Notes under the pieces: model-generated
Database searches by the model: none
What the model saw: only the letters and a program-made list of their open reading frames with translations
What the model was told of the DNA's origin: nothing
Shown: positions 23,245 to 36,249 of the stretch, in pieces
How the letters are laid out: each line of letters begins with the position of its first letter
Numbering within the stretch: the first letter of the stretch is position 1
Program-made: the position numbers and the translations under genes
Assembly (NCBI RefSeq): GCF_020740795.1
Contig: NC_067294.1
Location: forward strand, 1-64,000
Source: Apus apus
Lineage: Eukaryota; Chordata; Aves; Apodiformes; Apodidae
DNA: 64,000 bases
Direction of reading: 5' to 3'

Positions 23245-23541
23245 ATGAAGGTTATATAGTGTTATATATAGGACAAGGAGTAATGGATACAAATTGGAGC
23301 ATAGGAGGTTTAAGGTGAATATCAGAAAAAATTTTTTTACTGTGAGAGTGACAGAGCACTGGAACAGGCTGCCCAGAGAGGTTGTGGAGTCTCCTTCACT
23401 GGAGACATTCAAGACCCGCCTGGATGTGTTCCTGTGTGATGTACTCTAGGTGACCCTGCTCTGGCAGGGGGGTTGGACTAGATGATCTTTCGAGGTCCCT
23501 TCCAACCCCTATGATTCTGTGATTCTGTGATTCTGTGATAG
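23245..23541 (+). mobile_element. CR1 LINE, 3' end with ATTCTGTG tail repeats
   Basis: Contains CTGGAACAGGCTGCCCAGAG, GGTTGGACTAGATGATCTTT and CCCTTCCAACCCCTATGATT. It ends in tandem ATTCTGTG units (about 23512-23538), the microsatellite tail typical of CR1. It is among the better preserved copies in the window. Confidence 0.93.
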
Positions 23542-23544
23542 TGT

Positions 23545-26500
23545 TGCTTTGTGCCTTTCCCAGATATTGGGAGCAGCTTGACTAGTACTCCTTAAAACTA
23601 GAATCTAGACATGTGGTGCTTACACAGTGCCTCAGAGCATCCTTGGCTCTTCTGGCTGTTGCCAACTGACAGCAAGAATGAATCATGAAAAGCAGTGTCA
23701 GAAAACAGAAGTTATAAATTTCCAGATGTAAGCCATGCTCCTTGTGTTATGCTCCAAAGATAGACATTCTGTGATTTGACTCTAGGCACCCTGAACTAGA
23801 AAAATTAAACAGCTTTCTACTCCTTGCAAGTTCAGGAAGGAACTGGGAAGGAGGCAGAGAAACACACATAAAAATTGGAGGGGGAACAAATAAAGACAAA
23901 ACAAAACAAACAAACCACCAAAACAACCCTGAGCCTTGGTTTCAGATTCCTAAAAGAAAACAAAGGAACCCAAACTGCATAACCTGGCATGATTGTTTTC
24001 ATACTCAAAATTAGACCTACAGTTACAAGATCACATAAACATTATTAACATAGGCATTTCCTAGTATGAACATCCAAGTTGCTTTTGTTTCTAAACATGA
24101 GGTGGTAGGATAAGGACACTGGTATCTAAAGCCTTTTAGTGCTACCTCTGAGAAAGCCAAACAGCTTGGTTACATGAGTATGATACAAGCTGCTCTCTCT
24201 AAAGTTGAGAAATTATCAGAAATCTCTGAAGCCTTCACAGAACTCTGAGCATAATTATTTCATCTATTACCACTTGGTTATGCCTACCCTCAAAAGCAAT
24301 TATAAGCTACCATCATCCTAGAGGAAAAGTGCAAAATCCCTGTCACTTCCAGTCCTGCCAGTCACTGCAGTCAGGTAGCCAGCCTTTCAAGTCCATGAAC
24401 ACATGGCATGCATTACAGTGACTTTCCTTCTCTCTTAACATCACAACAGACCCTACTGGAAAAGGCATAAAAAGCAGCCCTAGAGGAAAAAAAAAAAAAG
24501 AAAAAAGAAAAAAAGAAAAAAAAACCCAAACAACTCTGGAAGACTTTTCTTTCTGGTCCAGCATTCCTGCTTCAGAAAAAGGAAGTCCTTCCCTGCTTCT
24601 GAGCATCTGTCTCATTCAGACAGAAAAGCTTATAAAACCTAACTTGCAAGAATACAGTGTGGTTTGTTATTTCTTATGGAACCAATCTGCATTTACATCT
24701 TGTCAAATTCTGTTTAAGCAAAGGCACATACTCTGGTAGATCAAGAAACATAACAGCAAAATATGTAGCTAGCTAATGGGAAGAGGTAGTCACTTCTAAA
24801 CACCTCTTATAGCTTACTTTACTCATTCTGGGTAGAACCAGTTTTGTTCTCTTCTGGTGCTGATTTATGTTTAAAAAACACAAATTTTTTGTTCATGTGT
24901 ATTTTATAAACCGATCTACCTTCTTTGATGATTATGGGCAAAACTTTAGCTGTACTGACAAAATTCTGTTATCATAGCTTGATCATCTAAATTACTTTGA
25001 TGCAAGTAATGGGGAAATAAATGGTTATGACAACTCCCAGTGTCACCGTCATCACATCCCAGCAATCAAATGGATTCCGAATCCATTGCACCAACAGTTG
25101 TTAAATTACCAGTCCCAGGGGCACAGGACACAGACAGTACAGGATCCTCATAGAAAAAGTCTGGATCTTGAGGCCAATGAACTCTGGGAGACTGTTCAAT
25201 GACACCTCTGGTGACATCAACTTAAGCTGTCAACACCTGTAACGAGAAAGAAGAACAAAGTTCTATGGTAAGAAAGAGCAAGTCTGATGACAGGGAACAA
25301 TTCTGGGGCAGATCCTCCTCGGGAGGCAAAGGCTTTGCCACTAAGCACCCTTGCTATCATAAAGGAGACAGAGGCAGGCAGCTGTGACATGCAGTGCGAT
25401 TGTCAGCAATATGACTACCTAAGATGCCACTCATCAGCCAAGTGCAGAAAGCAGGAACTGAGGAGGAGTTTGAGCAGACTTTTTGGAAATGCTAGGGAAG
25501 CTGTATCAGTCTTTCTTTGTGTGGATACAAACAGGTGGAAAAAAAGGAGAGTTTATGGCGGGGGGGGGGGGGGAAGCCTAGGCCCTTTGGAAACAAACAA
25601 ACAAACCTGTCAGGGAGGCCTTAGGCTTCAATTTTATATTTTGGTTGAAGCCTCCCCGGCAGTTTTTGTTTGGCAGGCTTTTGTTTATTTGGGGTTGTTA
25701 GTGGACCAGAAATGCAGAGTGATGGTGCATGGCTAGAAAAAATGGTGCAAGGAAGACTGTTTCAGAATCACTAGGAATCTTCAAAACCAGAAGGACCCTA
25801 CACAGGAGGTGTGCCCTTCATCATAAGCCACACACAGTCAATATGCTGACATTAACAATTAAATAAAATTTTTAAAAAAGGCACAGGAGAGTTTAACCTA
25901 AGGATCACAGAGAAGCCAACAAGCATTTAAAAGCACATGGTTTGGGGCAAGACACAAACTTTTGAATTTTCCTAAGTTAAGCATGGAACAGCAGTAATCA
26001 AAACACAAGAACAGTTACGTTCAATACCCTTGCAAGAGCAATAAAATCCAGATAGCTACTACAATGGGGCATAGTTTCAAAAAAAGGAGTTAAGAAACTA
26101 CTTTACTTTTAAATAAACAGAAGTGGAGGTGCAGCTAGAAAAGTACAAGTATTTTATAGCGACAGGAAAACTTTAAAGACATCATATCAGCAATCATTGT
26201 TTACTGTTTATTAGAAAAGGCTAATAATTAATCCAAAATAATTATTCTAACAAGGGGAAGAATGACAAAAAGTGGAAGCTATGCTGAAATACAGAAAACA
26301 GACACAGTCACAAATGGTCCCATTAAAAGATAATTTGGTATGCCAGAAATACAACTTGTGGAAAACAACCTGCAGACAGGAACAGAACTGATGACTCCTT
26401 TTCCCATCATAGCTGGGACTGTGAGACTATGAGAGAGTTCATAAGGCCAAATTATGGTCAAAACATAGGGAAGGCATCAAAAGTGATTTTTCTACCCATT

Positions 26501-26580
26501 TTGTTTCAGACAAGCTTGGAAAAGTTCCTGTACCAAAAGTTTCCTTTACAGGAGTTGCATTACTGAGTATTTTAAACTGA
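23545..26580. other. Intergenic stretch, nothing recognised
   Basis: Contains an A-rich low-complexity run (about 24487-24523) and a run of fourteen G at 25560-25573. A 149-codon plus frame at 25287-25736 crosses the G run and matches no family I know. Confidence 0.5.
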
Positions 26581-27960
26581 AGTGTCTCTAGGGTACATCA
26601 AGGGATTAAGCCATCAAAATTAACAGCAACAAGTCATTAGACCATACGCTATCCTTTCAAATGCTCAACTTGAGGATGAAGTAACAAACATAATAGCTGC
26701 ACTGTTATACCTCAGTACCAAGGGACTGGATGGTACCACACATAACATGAATTTTTATAAAGGTCCCAGAAAGCTTCATGCTTGTAAATCCTATGTCCAT
26801 TCTAGGCATGCTAGTAGAAGCATACTAGCAGAAGCTAGCTAGAAGAATTAATAGGTACATTAACAAGTAGCAAATGTAGATAAAACATCAGCACAGTTTT
26901 TGTAGAGGAAATTCATGCCTGACAAATTGTTTGGAATTATTCAGAATAATCAAGGAGCCTGTGGACATGAGAAATCACTTGATGTCCTGTGTTAGGATTT
27001 CCAGAAACTGTTCAGTACAGACCCTTGCCAAAGGCTCTTAACCTCTGTTGTGTGGGACAACAGGCACAGTTCTTCCACAGAGAAGCAACTTGTTAAAAGG
27101 CTAGTAGAACTAAAACAAATGAATGGCCACTTCATAGTCAGGCAAAAATTGCCAGCAGACTCATGGAGGTATCTCTGCTTAGCCCCAGGAAACCATACTT
27201 ATACTGGATTTGAAAAAGTCAGGTGAACAGTGAGGTGACAGAGGTTTCTAACAATGTCCTCCTGTGTAGTTAAAAAAATGCCCCCATAGAGGTGCTGCAG
27301 GGGCTAACAATATTGTGGGAACAGACAGTAAACCTGCAGATGAATTTCAGTGTGGACAAAGCTAAAAACCCAAACAGGCATAGGGGATGGGGATTCAAAG
27401 TTTGAACTGTATACATAGTATTATGGTCTCCAAGAGAACTATTATGACCCAAAAAAAAGACCTTGATAATTAATAGGTTTAAAAGCTCATTGCTCTAAAG
27501 CCAGATAGAAGGTTTGGAACTACTTGAAAAAACAGAGAAAACACTGAAGTGAAAAAACCGGTATCACAATTAACCCACATCATTACTCCACCTTGAATAT
27601 GGTGTATGGTGCAGCCCTCTACCTCTCAGAAATGAGATAGCAGTATCAAAGGTACATAAAAGGATGATATGAAATCACCTGCTGTACAAAACAAACTGGA
27701 AAGCAAGCAATCTAGGAAAGGAAAGACAAGAGGCTGGAAGTGATATTATTCACCATCTTCTGTAAAAAAAGTCTTAAGATGCATCAAATGAAATTATGAA
27801 GCAGCAAGGTTAAACACACCTCTCCCTCTTCATGCAGTACCTGGATACACTGAAAGTGACTTTTCCAGCAGGTATTGTAAATGCTAAAACTTTGTTTAAC
27901 TTAATAAATCACTTGGACAAAGTCAGACAAAATGTGCAAGGACACAGGCTCTAGCTCATT
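26580..27960 (+). mobile_element. Old, degraded CR1-like LINE remnant
   Basis: Scattered stretches follow the order of an ancient CR1 body. CATGCCTGACAAATTGTTTG lies near 26919. Sequence resembling the reverse-transcriptase region follows (26940-27030). A later part around 27598-27680 resembles CR1 sequence with AAGGTACATAAAAGGATGAT. No long frame survives. The assignment rests on remembered family sequence and the ends are approximate. Confidence 0.45.
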
Positions 27961-28928
27961 AAATTTATCAGATACAGGTCACAATCACCAAAAGGAAAGT
28001 AGATGCGACAGGGCACCTATTGCAGCTCAAATCACCTTCAGTTTCCCAGCTTCCAGTTTATAGACTCTACAAAGTTCTTTTTCTTGCGGTTACTTATGGT
28101 CTTGCTGAGATTAACAAAATCAGTTCCCATGGTGCCGGTATGTAACAGAAAAAGCCCGAGAAGAAAGAAAAGCCCATGATCACATACCTCTTCAATCCAA
28201 AGTCTCTGCCTGCAGCTTTCAATTCTCCTTGTTAAGTCTCGTCTCTTTAGTCAGCCAGGGCCCATGACCTATTTGGTAAGGGCAAACTGCAACACAAACA
28301 GTTTTAACAGTTGCATTTCACACAAGTTTTATACCGATTCTCCAGAAGCACTTCCAGAACACAACAGCACCCAAATCAACAGGCTGCGGAGATATCATGG
28401 GGAACAGTGGGCTCTTTAAGTATGTCCAAGCTAATTTTTATCGCCTTGTTTCTAAAAGGAAAGAAAACTTAATAATCCATTTTTTTCTAGGGTAATTTAA
28501 AGCACAAAACAGCCACCTAAACAAGAATCGTCCATGCTTCTCCACGTGAAGAGCAGCTTATGGAAAGGCTCCAGAGCCTGCGTGGACAAGGCCATCGGCC
28601 TCTCCGGTACTCCCTATCCTACCTATTTCGGAGGCGTGGAAACAAAGCGATTCGGTCCCCATTACAGACACCGCAAGAGCAGCCGCTGGAGGCCGGCCCG
28701 CCCCACCGGCCCTCGGGAGCGCCCGGGCCGCGCCACCCGCAGGCGGACAGGCCCGGGGGCCCGACAGGCCCGGGGGCCTCCCCCCGCCCGGGGCCTCCCC
28801 CCGCCCGGGGCTCGCGCCCAGCCCCAGCGGGGGGGCCTCAGGACACCCCGGGGAGGGAGGAGGGCAGCTCCACCGCGCAGCGCCGGGAGCTCCACCGCGC
28901 AGCGCCGGGAATTCGTGAGCAGGAAACG

Positions 28929-28983
28929 CCTTTTTTGGGCCTCGGAAGTGCCATAAAAGGCGCGGAGGAAACGCCAAATATGG
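28929..28983. promoter_or_regulatory. Triple CArG box (SRE) cluster with ETS motifs
   Basis: Three perfect CC(A/T)6GG boxes lie within 55 bp: CCTTTTTTGG at 28929, CCATAAAAGG at 28951 and CCAAATATGG at 28974. They are 22 and 23 bp apart, about two helical turns. Between boxes 1 and 2 is CGGAAGTG (28943), an ELK/ETS consensus. AGGAAACG occurs before box 1 and again between boxes 2 and 3. SRF bound with ternary complex factors at such sites drives immediate-early genes; EGR1 is a classic target. Function is inferred from motif and arrangement. Confidence 0.75.
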
Positions 28984-29078
28984 TGTCGCGGTTCCGGCCG
29001 CCCCGGGAGCGGCGTTTCCGCTCGGCCTTGGCCGCCCCGCGGCCGCGTGACGGGCCCCGCCCGCCCGCGCGCTCCCGG

Positions 29079-29223
29079 CTCCCGGCGCGGCCCCGCGGGG
29101 CTCCCGGCGCGGCCCCGCGGGGCTCCCGGCGCGGCCCCGCGGGGCTCCCGGCGCGGCCCCGCGGGGCTCCCGGCGCGGCCCCGCGGGGCTCCCGGCGCGG
29201 CCCCGCGGGGCTCCCGGCGCCGC
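29079..29223. repeat. GC-rich minisatellite, 22-bp unit, about 6.5 copies
   Basis: The motif CTCCCGGCGC starts at 29079, 29101, 29123, 29145, 29167, 29189 and 29211, exactly 22 bp apart, with near-identical units containing GCGGCCCCGCGGGG. Because 22 is not a multiple of three, all frames stay open and produce 22-residue repeats in spurious ORFs. The copy number is likely to vary between individuals. Confidence 0.95.
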
Positions 29224-29459
29224 CAGCCGTGACGCACGGGCAGTGGCCGATCTGAAGCTGGGCTTTACATCGCAAGCAGCTGAGGTTGAATTCAGGCAAA
29301 AGGATCTTCTGCCGTTGACTGGAAAAGCAAGAGGCCTTCGCTTCCTTCCCTCTACCCGCCGCGCTTCTTACGCGGCTTCGGTCCTTATCTGCGCGGAAGG
29401 CTCGAGGTGCCCCCGCCGATGGCAGCACCTGCTGATTCCCCGGGAACAGCCTCCTTGAG

Positions 29460-31290
29460 ACCGAGTTATCCTCCCAGTTAGGTTAGGAGCAAACTTCTCA
29501 AGAGTCAGAAATCAGTCTTCTTCAGACCCACAGCCCACAAAAAGATCTCACAGGAGATGTTCAGTCAATGCTTTCTCAACCCTAAAATCTGCTTCATCTT
29601 CTGGGATGAAGGCCATTGAAAGAGTAGGAGCGAAAGCCCCGTTAATTTTCTTTCTTTGATGTTATAAACAGGAGCAGCAAATGCAAACCAGAAGCCACTG
29701 CAATTCAAACCAAATGCCAAAATTAAATTATGAGCACTTTCTAAGAAGCTACACCAAAGGATATCTGCATCAAAATGGCCCTGGCTGGCATATGTCAACA
29801 GCTTTTGCAACTTTTTTTTTTTTTTCCAAACCAGTGGCTACAGGGTGATGAGCTTTCTCAGACAAGTCACATGCACACACCCCTGCCCCTGCTGGACCAG
29901 AAGCATCATTTGCCAGCTTACAGGCCATTACAGGCAAACTGCAGCAGTACACCTGTACTGAGCCCTTCCCTCAGGACACTGCTGGCTTGCACTGCTCTGC
30001 TGTACTGATTCTTGAGTCAGGGCTAAAATGGAGCCAATGGCCACCCTACATACCTGGTTCAGTGTCTCTGAAAACCCCTGCAGTTGGACACTGCCATCTG
30101 TGCAGTGCCTGTGACCAATACCCGCAGCTGTGAGGGCAAGGGAAATTTTCCATTTAAAGGGAGACTGCAGCACCCTCAAGAGAAGGCCTAAGGAGATGAC
30201 TAGGGAGTGGTGGGAGCAGGACAGGGTGGATTTCTGGAGGCCTCCTCAACCTGAAAGGATCCACCATTGCAAAGTGGAGAAAGCACGGGGCAAGCATGCA
30301 CAAACCAGCACAAAGTCAGGCTCTTCCCCACAGCTTGTCTCAACCTGCTGAGGATAGTCCTGCCAAAGAGATGACAGACTGGGATTTACCAACTGCTAAG
30401 CTCTTACATATCTCCTAGAATTGCTACCATTTTCCAGGGCTAGGCTGCATCCCCAAGAAGGACTAGCTTCAGCAGGTTACCCTTCCTTCCTAGCCAGTGG
30501 GATCAGTTTTGGCAAGCAGTAGGGCAGACTGCTTGCCAGTTTACCCTGTGCTGTGTGCATTTATCAAGGCTTGTATCTCTATCCCATCACCTCACAGCCC
30601 TAAACATTAGGGAGCCCATCTGAAAGTACCAGAACCCTCCTCTGTACCTACAGCACCACTTTTCACAGATGTAAAGTCCTCTGAATTCACACTGCAGAGT
30701 TTGCATGCCCCTGATATATATTTCAAACCAGCATGTAAGGAAATGCTTTTCTCCTATAAACACTGAAACATCTGCACTAAAGACTGTCAGGCCCACACAT
30801 TTACATACCCCATGTCATGCCATGGAGGAACTTATGACAACCTTCAGCTGAGCAGGACTGCCTTCCATCAACCAGCCATTTGGACTGAGCTTATTGCATC
30901 TCCAGCCTAGAAACTGTTCTATTCTTTTGCCATTCAGTAATATTTCTGACTACCTGTGAACGCACAGTTAAGGTTCTAATTTTTAGACCTAATTTTCAGT
31001 ACTAGGATAATTGTTTTTCTTCCTAAGATTAGCTCACATTCTTCTGGACAAGCCAGAAAACAGGAACCGTGGCTACTTCAAAAGAGCAGGTGGTGCACCT
31101 AATGTGAGGACACGTGTGCTCCATCCATGCCTTTGCAAGCACCTGGACTTAGGAGTGATTGGTCTCTCCTCCTTCCTTTAGGTGAGTGTTTCTCCAGGAG
31201 ACAAGCAGCACTTGTTACTTCCCTGCCACTCAAGGAGTCAGGGCTGCTGCAGCACAGTCTTCCTCTGCAGCAACTTAAAAGAAAATGGGG
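29460..31290. other. Stretch between CpG island and EGR1 3' end, nothing recognised
   Basis: No coding frame, repeat family or RNA gene was recognised. A pyrimidine/T run lies at about 29812-29826. Confidence 0.5.
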
Positions 31291-31294
31291 AAGC

Positions 31295-32276
31295 CCACAC
31301 AATTTGATATTTTATTTATTTTTTTCTGAAGGGTATTGTACACCAAATATCCCATTGGCAGGAAAGCGCATTCAATGTGTTTAGAAGCCAAACAGTCACT
31401 TTCATTTTAACAAACACAACTACAAAGTAAAAATAAACCACAAAATAATGAACTGCATGTTCATAACATACAAAAATTGCTGCCTACTCAGTAGGTAACT
31501 GCAACATTCCAACTCCTGAATATATATATATATATATAAATTTACATTTTTGTAACAAAAATAGACTTTGAGAGGTGTGGGGTGTTTTTTTGCTTACATT
31601 TCGTCCCCCAGGGCTTTCTCGTGCTCCCCTCCCCACTCATTTCCCATTCTCCCTTACATTATTTGTAGTAACATCCCTTTCACTTTAAGGCAAGATGCAA
31701 AGCATCCATTCACACAAATGCATGACATCAGCAAGGCTTCACAAAAAGGCACCAAGACTTGAAACTTTAAAAACAAAACTTCTGCCACATGTGAGTGTCT
31801 CATCAGGTGATATTTACAAAGCATCACTCTAACATGCTCAAATACAGTAAGTGCTGTTCCCAAAGAAGTTTGAAACTCATTACAGCATTGTCACTGAAAT
31901 AGAATCAACATTTACAAAATATGTCCCTGCAAACTCCAAATAATACAATATGGATATGCAAAGATTTTTCACATCAATAGTACCTAAAGGAAAGCAAAAC
32001 CATGACACAGTTACAATTTACATTAGCTACATACTTAATCAAAAGTCCTTTCTTTCTAATAAAAGACTATTGTTTACGGGGAAAATTATACTAACTTACA
32101 TCCACAATCCATGCAAATTAAGTCATTCAACATAGGTGAAAAACTTAAATGGCAGTTGTTTCAGGCAGCTGAAGTTTAATAGCCTTGCAACGTATGGTGA
32201 TGGGGAAGATATTAGAGACTCTATGTTCTGATAGTACCAATGGAAAAGGTGAATTCTCCTGTTCCAGAAGGTAATC
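31295..32276 (-). other. EGR1 3' untranslated region
   Basis: About 980 nt from the stop codon to the predicted cleavage site. The last part, read on the minus strand (about 31460-31300), matches what I remember of the mammalian EGR1 3' UTR, with stretches such as GTGACTGTTTGGCTTCTAAA and ACACATTGAATGCGCTTTCC. It contains a (TA)9 microsatellite at 31521-31538 and several AU-rich stretches, as expected for a short-lived immediate-early mRNA. Confidence 0.8.
31311..31320 (-). terminator. EGR1 polyadenylation signals (two overlapping)
   Basis: TTTATTTATT on the plus strand gives two overlapping AATAAA hexamers on the minus strand. A GU-rich stretch (TTGTGTGGG) follows downstream, so cleavage near 31295 is likely. 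Confidence 0.75.
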
Positions 32277-34112
<1,836 letters not shown>

Positions 34113-34305
34113 GAGGGCGCCGGGCTCGGGCTCTGACGGGTGCTGCTGCCGCCGCCGCGGGCCCGGCGGACGGGCGGGCTGCGGGGACGCGGCCGTCGCC
34201 TGCTGCGTGCCCCGCGCCGCGGTCGCCCCGGCGCTGCCCGCTGAGAGTGCTCGGCTCCCCTCCCGCCCGCCCGGGGCTCCCCCCGGCTCTGCCTGCTGAA
34301 AGCGC
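34113..34305 (-). other. EGR1 5' untranslated region (approximate)
   Basis: GC-rich leader between the start codon and the expected start site 25-30 bp after the TATA motif. The exact transcription start is inferred. Confidence 0.55.
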
Positions 34306-34331
34306 TCGGCTCCCCGCCCGCTTCGGGGCCG

Positions 34332-34343
34332 CCTCTATATATC
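34332..34343 (-). promoter_or_regulatory. EGR1 TATA box
   Basis: GATATATAGAGG on the minus strand, about 220 bp upstream of the start codon. It lies between the leader and the CRE/CArG sites, as expected for the EGR1 core promoter. Confidence 0.75.
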
Positions 34344-34374
34344 GGGTCTCACCGACCGCAGCCCGCCCCGGCCC

Positions 34375-34382
34375 TGACGTAC
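34375..34382 (-). promoter_or_regulatory. CRE-like site in the EGR1 promoter
   Basis: TGACGTAC on the plus strand (GTACGTCA on the gene strand) is a one-mismatch CRE for CREB/ATF. It is next to the proximal CArG boxes, as in the mammalian promoter. Confidence 0.6.
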
Positions 34383-34386
34383 ATGG

Positions 34387-34418
34387 CCATATTTGGAAAG
34401 CAGGAAGCCCTAATATGG
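34387..34418 (-). promoter_or_regulatory. EGR1 proximal serum response elements (two CArG boxes)
   Basis: CCATATTTGG at 34387-34396 and CCTAATATGG at 34409-34418 are both perfect CC(A/T)6GG boxes. An ETS core (CAGGAAG, 34401) lies between them. SRF and ELK-type factors are known to drive EGR1 through such elements. Confidence 0.85.
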
Positions 34419-34634
34419 ATGCGGCTTGGAGGACCCCGCCTGGCGTCAGCCCCTGGCACCGGGGAAAGCCGGGCCGCGGGGGCCCCGCCCGCCCCGGGCT
34501 GGGAGCCCCGCGGCCGTTGCGGGCCTGTCCCCCGCCACGGGCAGCCCCGCCGCAGCGCTGCCGCAGCGCCGCCGGCCCGGGGTCCCCGGCCCCCGCCGCC
34601 GCAGCCAGCCCTCCGGAAGCCCCCTCCGCGCTTT

Positions 34635-34696
34635 CCATATTAGGAAACACCCTTATAAGTCTCGGTTCCGGCGGAGGCTTCCCGCTCCTTATTTGG
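34635..34696 (-). promoter_or_regulatory. EGR1 distal serum response elements (two perfect, one imperfect CArG box)
   Basis: CCATATTAGG at 34635, CCTTATAAGT at 34651 (last G replaced by T) and CCTTATTTGG at 34687. ETS cores are adjacent (AGGAAAC at 34642; CCGGAAG at about 34613). Together with the proximal pair this gives five CArG positions, as in mammals. Confidence 0.85.
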
Positions 34697-35415
34697 CGAT
34701 TCCGGCCCCGGGTGGGGGGGCACGGGGAGCCCGGGCGCAGGAGCCAGGTTGCCGCTTGGGCCGCGCGCCCGCCCCCAGGCCGCGGGAGCGCGCAGAGGCC
34801 CCGGGAGCGCGAAGCTGCTGCTCGGGAAGGAGGCACGAGCGGCTCGGGGAGCGCTCGGCAGACTCCGCCGCCGCGGTCTCTCGGGCAGCGCTCCCGCTCG
34901 CACCCGCCCCGTTCGCTCGGTCCCCCGGTCCCTGCCCGGGGACGCGCGCGGGGCAGCCCCGCTGCTGTGCGGAGTTTCCTGGGCTGGCAGCGCGGGGGCT
35001 GCCGGAAAGGAGGAATCTCTGGGACTCTGTAGGCCTGCCAGGAGCGCCCTGCTCCGCCCGCTCGCACCGAGCGGAGGAGCTCTGGCCTCTGCGCCAGGCC
35101 GGGCTCTGTGTTCCTCCCTCACGCTGCTAAACCAGAGCCCCGCGCACCGCGCGGCCCTGCCCGCCACTGACTCGGCGCCGCGGAAAGTGACAGCGCTGGG
35201 GACTCTGCTCTCGCGTCCTTAGGGCTGTCCCTTGACGCAGCAGCAGCTCCTTCCTGCCCGCTCTCTCCGCAGCAGCGGGCTGCTCCCGGCACCGGCTCTG
35301 CACGAAACCGACAGCCGAACACGGACGACCCGGGAGCCCCAGCTCCCCGCCCGAGGCTGTACGCACGGAACGGAGCCGCGGGAGAGCGCTTCCCGGGCAG
35401 GGGGAGCCTCCCGCG

Positions 35416-35425
35416 CTATAAATAG
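35416..35425 (+). promoter_or_regulatory. TATA box / MEF2 site, possible divergent promoter
   Basis: CTATAAATAG is a perfect MEF2 consensus and also contains TATAAATA, a strong plus-strand TATA box, followed by a GC box (CCCCGCCCCGCCCG at about 35445). It lies about 1.1 kb upstream of the EGR1 start, pointing away from the gene. It could start a divergent RNA or be an activity-responsive enhancer site. No spliced transcript can be predicted from sequence alone. Confidence 0.5.
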
Positions 35426-35632
35426 GCGCTTGACGCGGCCGCCGCCCCGCCCCGCCCGGGCGGCCCCGCTGCCGGCGCGGGGCTCCCCTGGCGCCGGGCC
35501 AGCCGGCACCGGCGACGCAGTGCGGCCGCAGTGCGCCTGCGCGGCCGCCTCGCCGGCCGGGGCTTTCCCGCAGTGCGCGGGGCTCCGCGGGCGGCGCCGG
35601 CAGCAGCGGCTGCGCGGGCAGCGGGCGGGGCC

Positions 35633-35685
35633 GGGGCTCTGCCGGCCCGGGGGCTCTGCCGGCCCGGGGGCTCTGCCGGCCCGGG
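35633..35685. repeat. GC-rich short tandem repeat, three copies of a 17-18 bp unit
   Basis: GGGCTCTGCCGGCCCGGG is repeated three times head to tail within the EGR1 upstream island. Confidence 0.85.
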
Positions 35686-36249
35686 CTTCGGCGGGCGCCT
35701 CACGGCCGGGCCGGGCCTGCAGCCCCGCCTGCCCGGCTGCGGCAGCTCGGCGGGCGCCTTCGTGCCTGTGTGCGGCGCGGGCTGCCGGCCGGCAGCGCCC
35801 GCGCCCAGGCGAGGGCCCGCAGCCGCCGCACTGCCCCGGGAAGGCCCGGCGTGCGGCAGGACCCGCCCCGCTGGCGGCGGGAAGGCAGTTGGCAACGCGC
35901 CGTGCCGGCCTCTGGCGCCGCAGGGATTCACACTCAAGTTGCGAGCAGCCGCAGGGCTCTGTCCGCTTTTAGGGAGGATTGAAACCTCTGTAACGTGCGC
36001 TGTTTTAACCGAGGTGCTGTATTTAGGCCCGTGTCTTGCCAGGAACCGTGCAGTACCTCCCGCACTGATGCATTTCCACCCTAAAATCAGTTTCGGGTTG
36101 GGGCCACACGTGCCTCAAGGGAAAACGTGGAGAGCTCCCGCTCACCTGCGGGATTACTCGATGGCAGCTCATCAGCGTATGTTCCTTAGCACTTACCCTT
36201 TATGGAGAGAAAACATACCGGTTTTCAAATGTCAGAGTACAAAGACAAA

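Larger units (their letters stand above)
28540..29450. promoter_or_regulatory. CpG island with SRF/ETS cluster, about 2.3 kb beyond the EGR1 3' end
   Basis: A strongly CpG-rich island between the EGR1 poly(A) site and the intergenic DNA to its left. It contains the CArG/ETS cluster and the 22-bp tandem array listed separately, and CRE half-sites (GTGACG at about 29047 and 29229). The frames open on both strands are low-complexity and probably spurious. The island looks like a promoter or a CpG-rich enhancer. No clear donor fixes a transcript direction. Confidence 0.65.
34400..36000. promoter_or_regulatory. EGR1 upstream CpG island
   Basis: CpG-rich DNA covers the promoter and about 1.5 kb upstream, with many GC boxes and an NRF1-like GCGCCTGCGC at 35533-35542. 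The long open frames on both strands (up to about 320 codons) are Pro/Arg/Ala/Gly-rich and overlap each other. They were judged compositional. Confidence 0.7.

Noticed and set aside
25040-25240. Short minus-strand stretch with protein-like sequence (HWPQDPDFFYEDPVL)
   Set aside because: Only about 40-50 codons are open before a stop, no acceptor/donor pair frames it, and no family was recognised. Could be a transposon scrap.
25287-25736. 149-codon plus-strand ORF
   Set aside because: It crosses a run of fourteen G, has no recognisable domain, and no promoter or splice context.
28534-29428. Long ORFs around the 22-bp repeat (up to 231 codons)
   Set aside because: They come from the minisatellite and CpG composition. 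The repeated peptide appears in several frames because the unit length is not a multiple of three.
1-31000. ETF1, the expected neighbour of EGR1
   Set aside because: No translated stretch in the window resembles eRF1, including its acidic C-terminus. It probably lies beyond the left edge.
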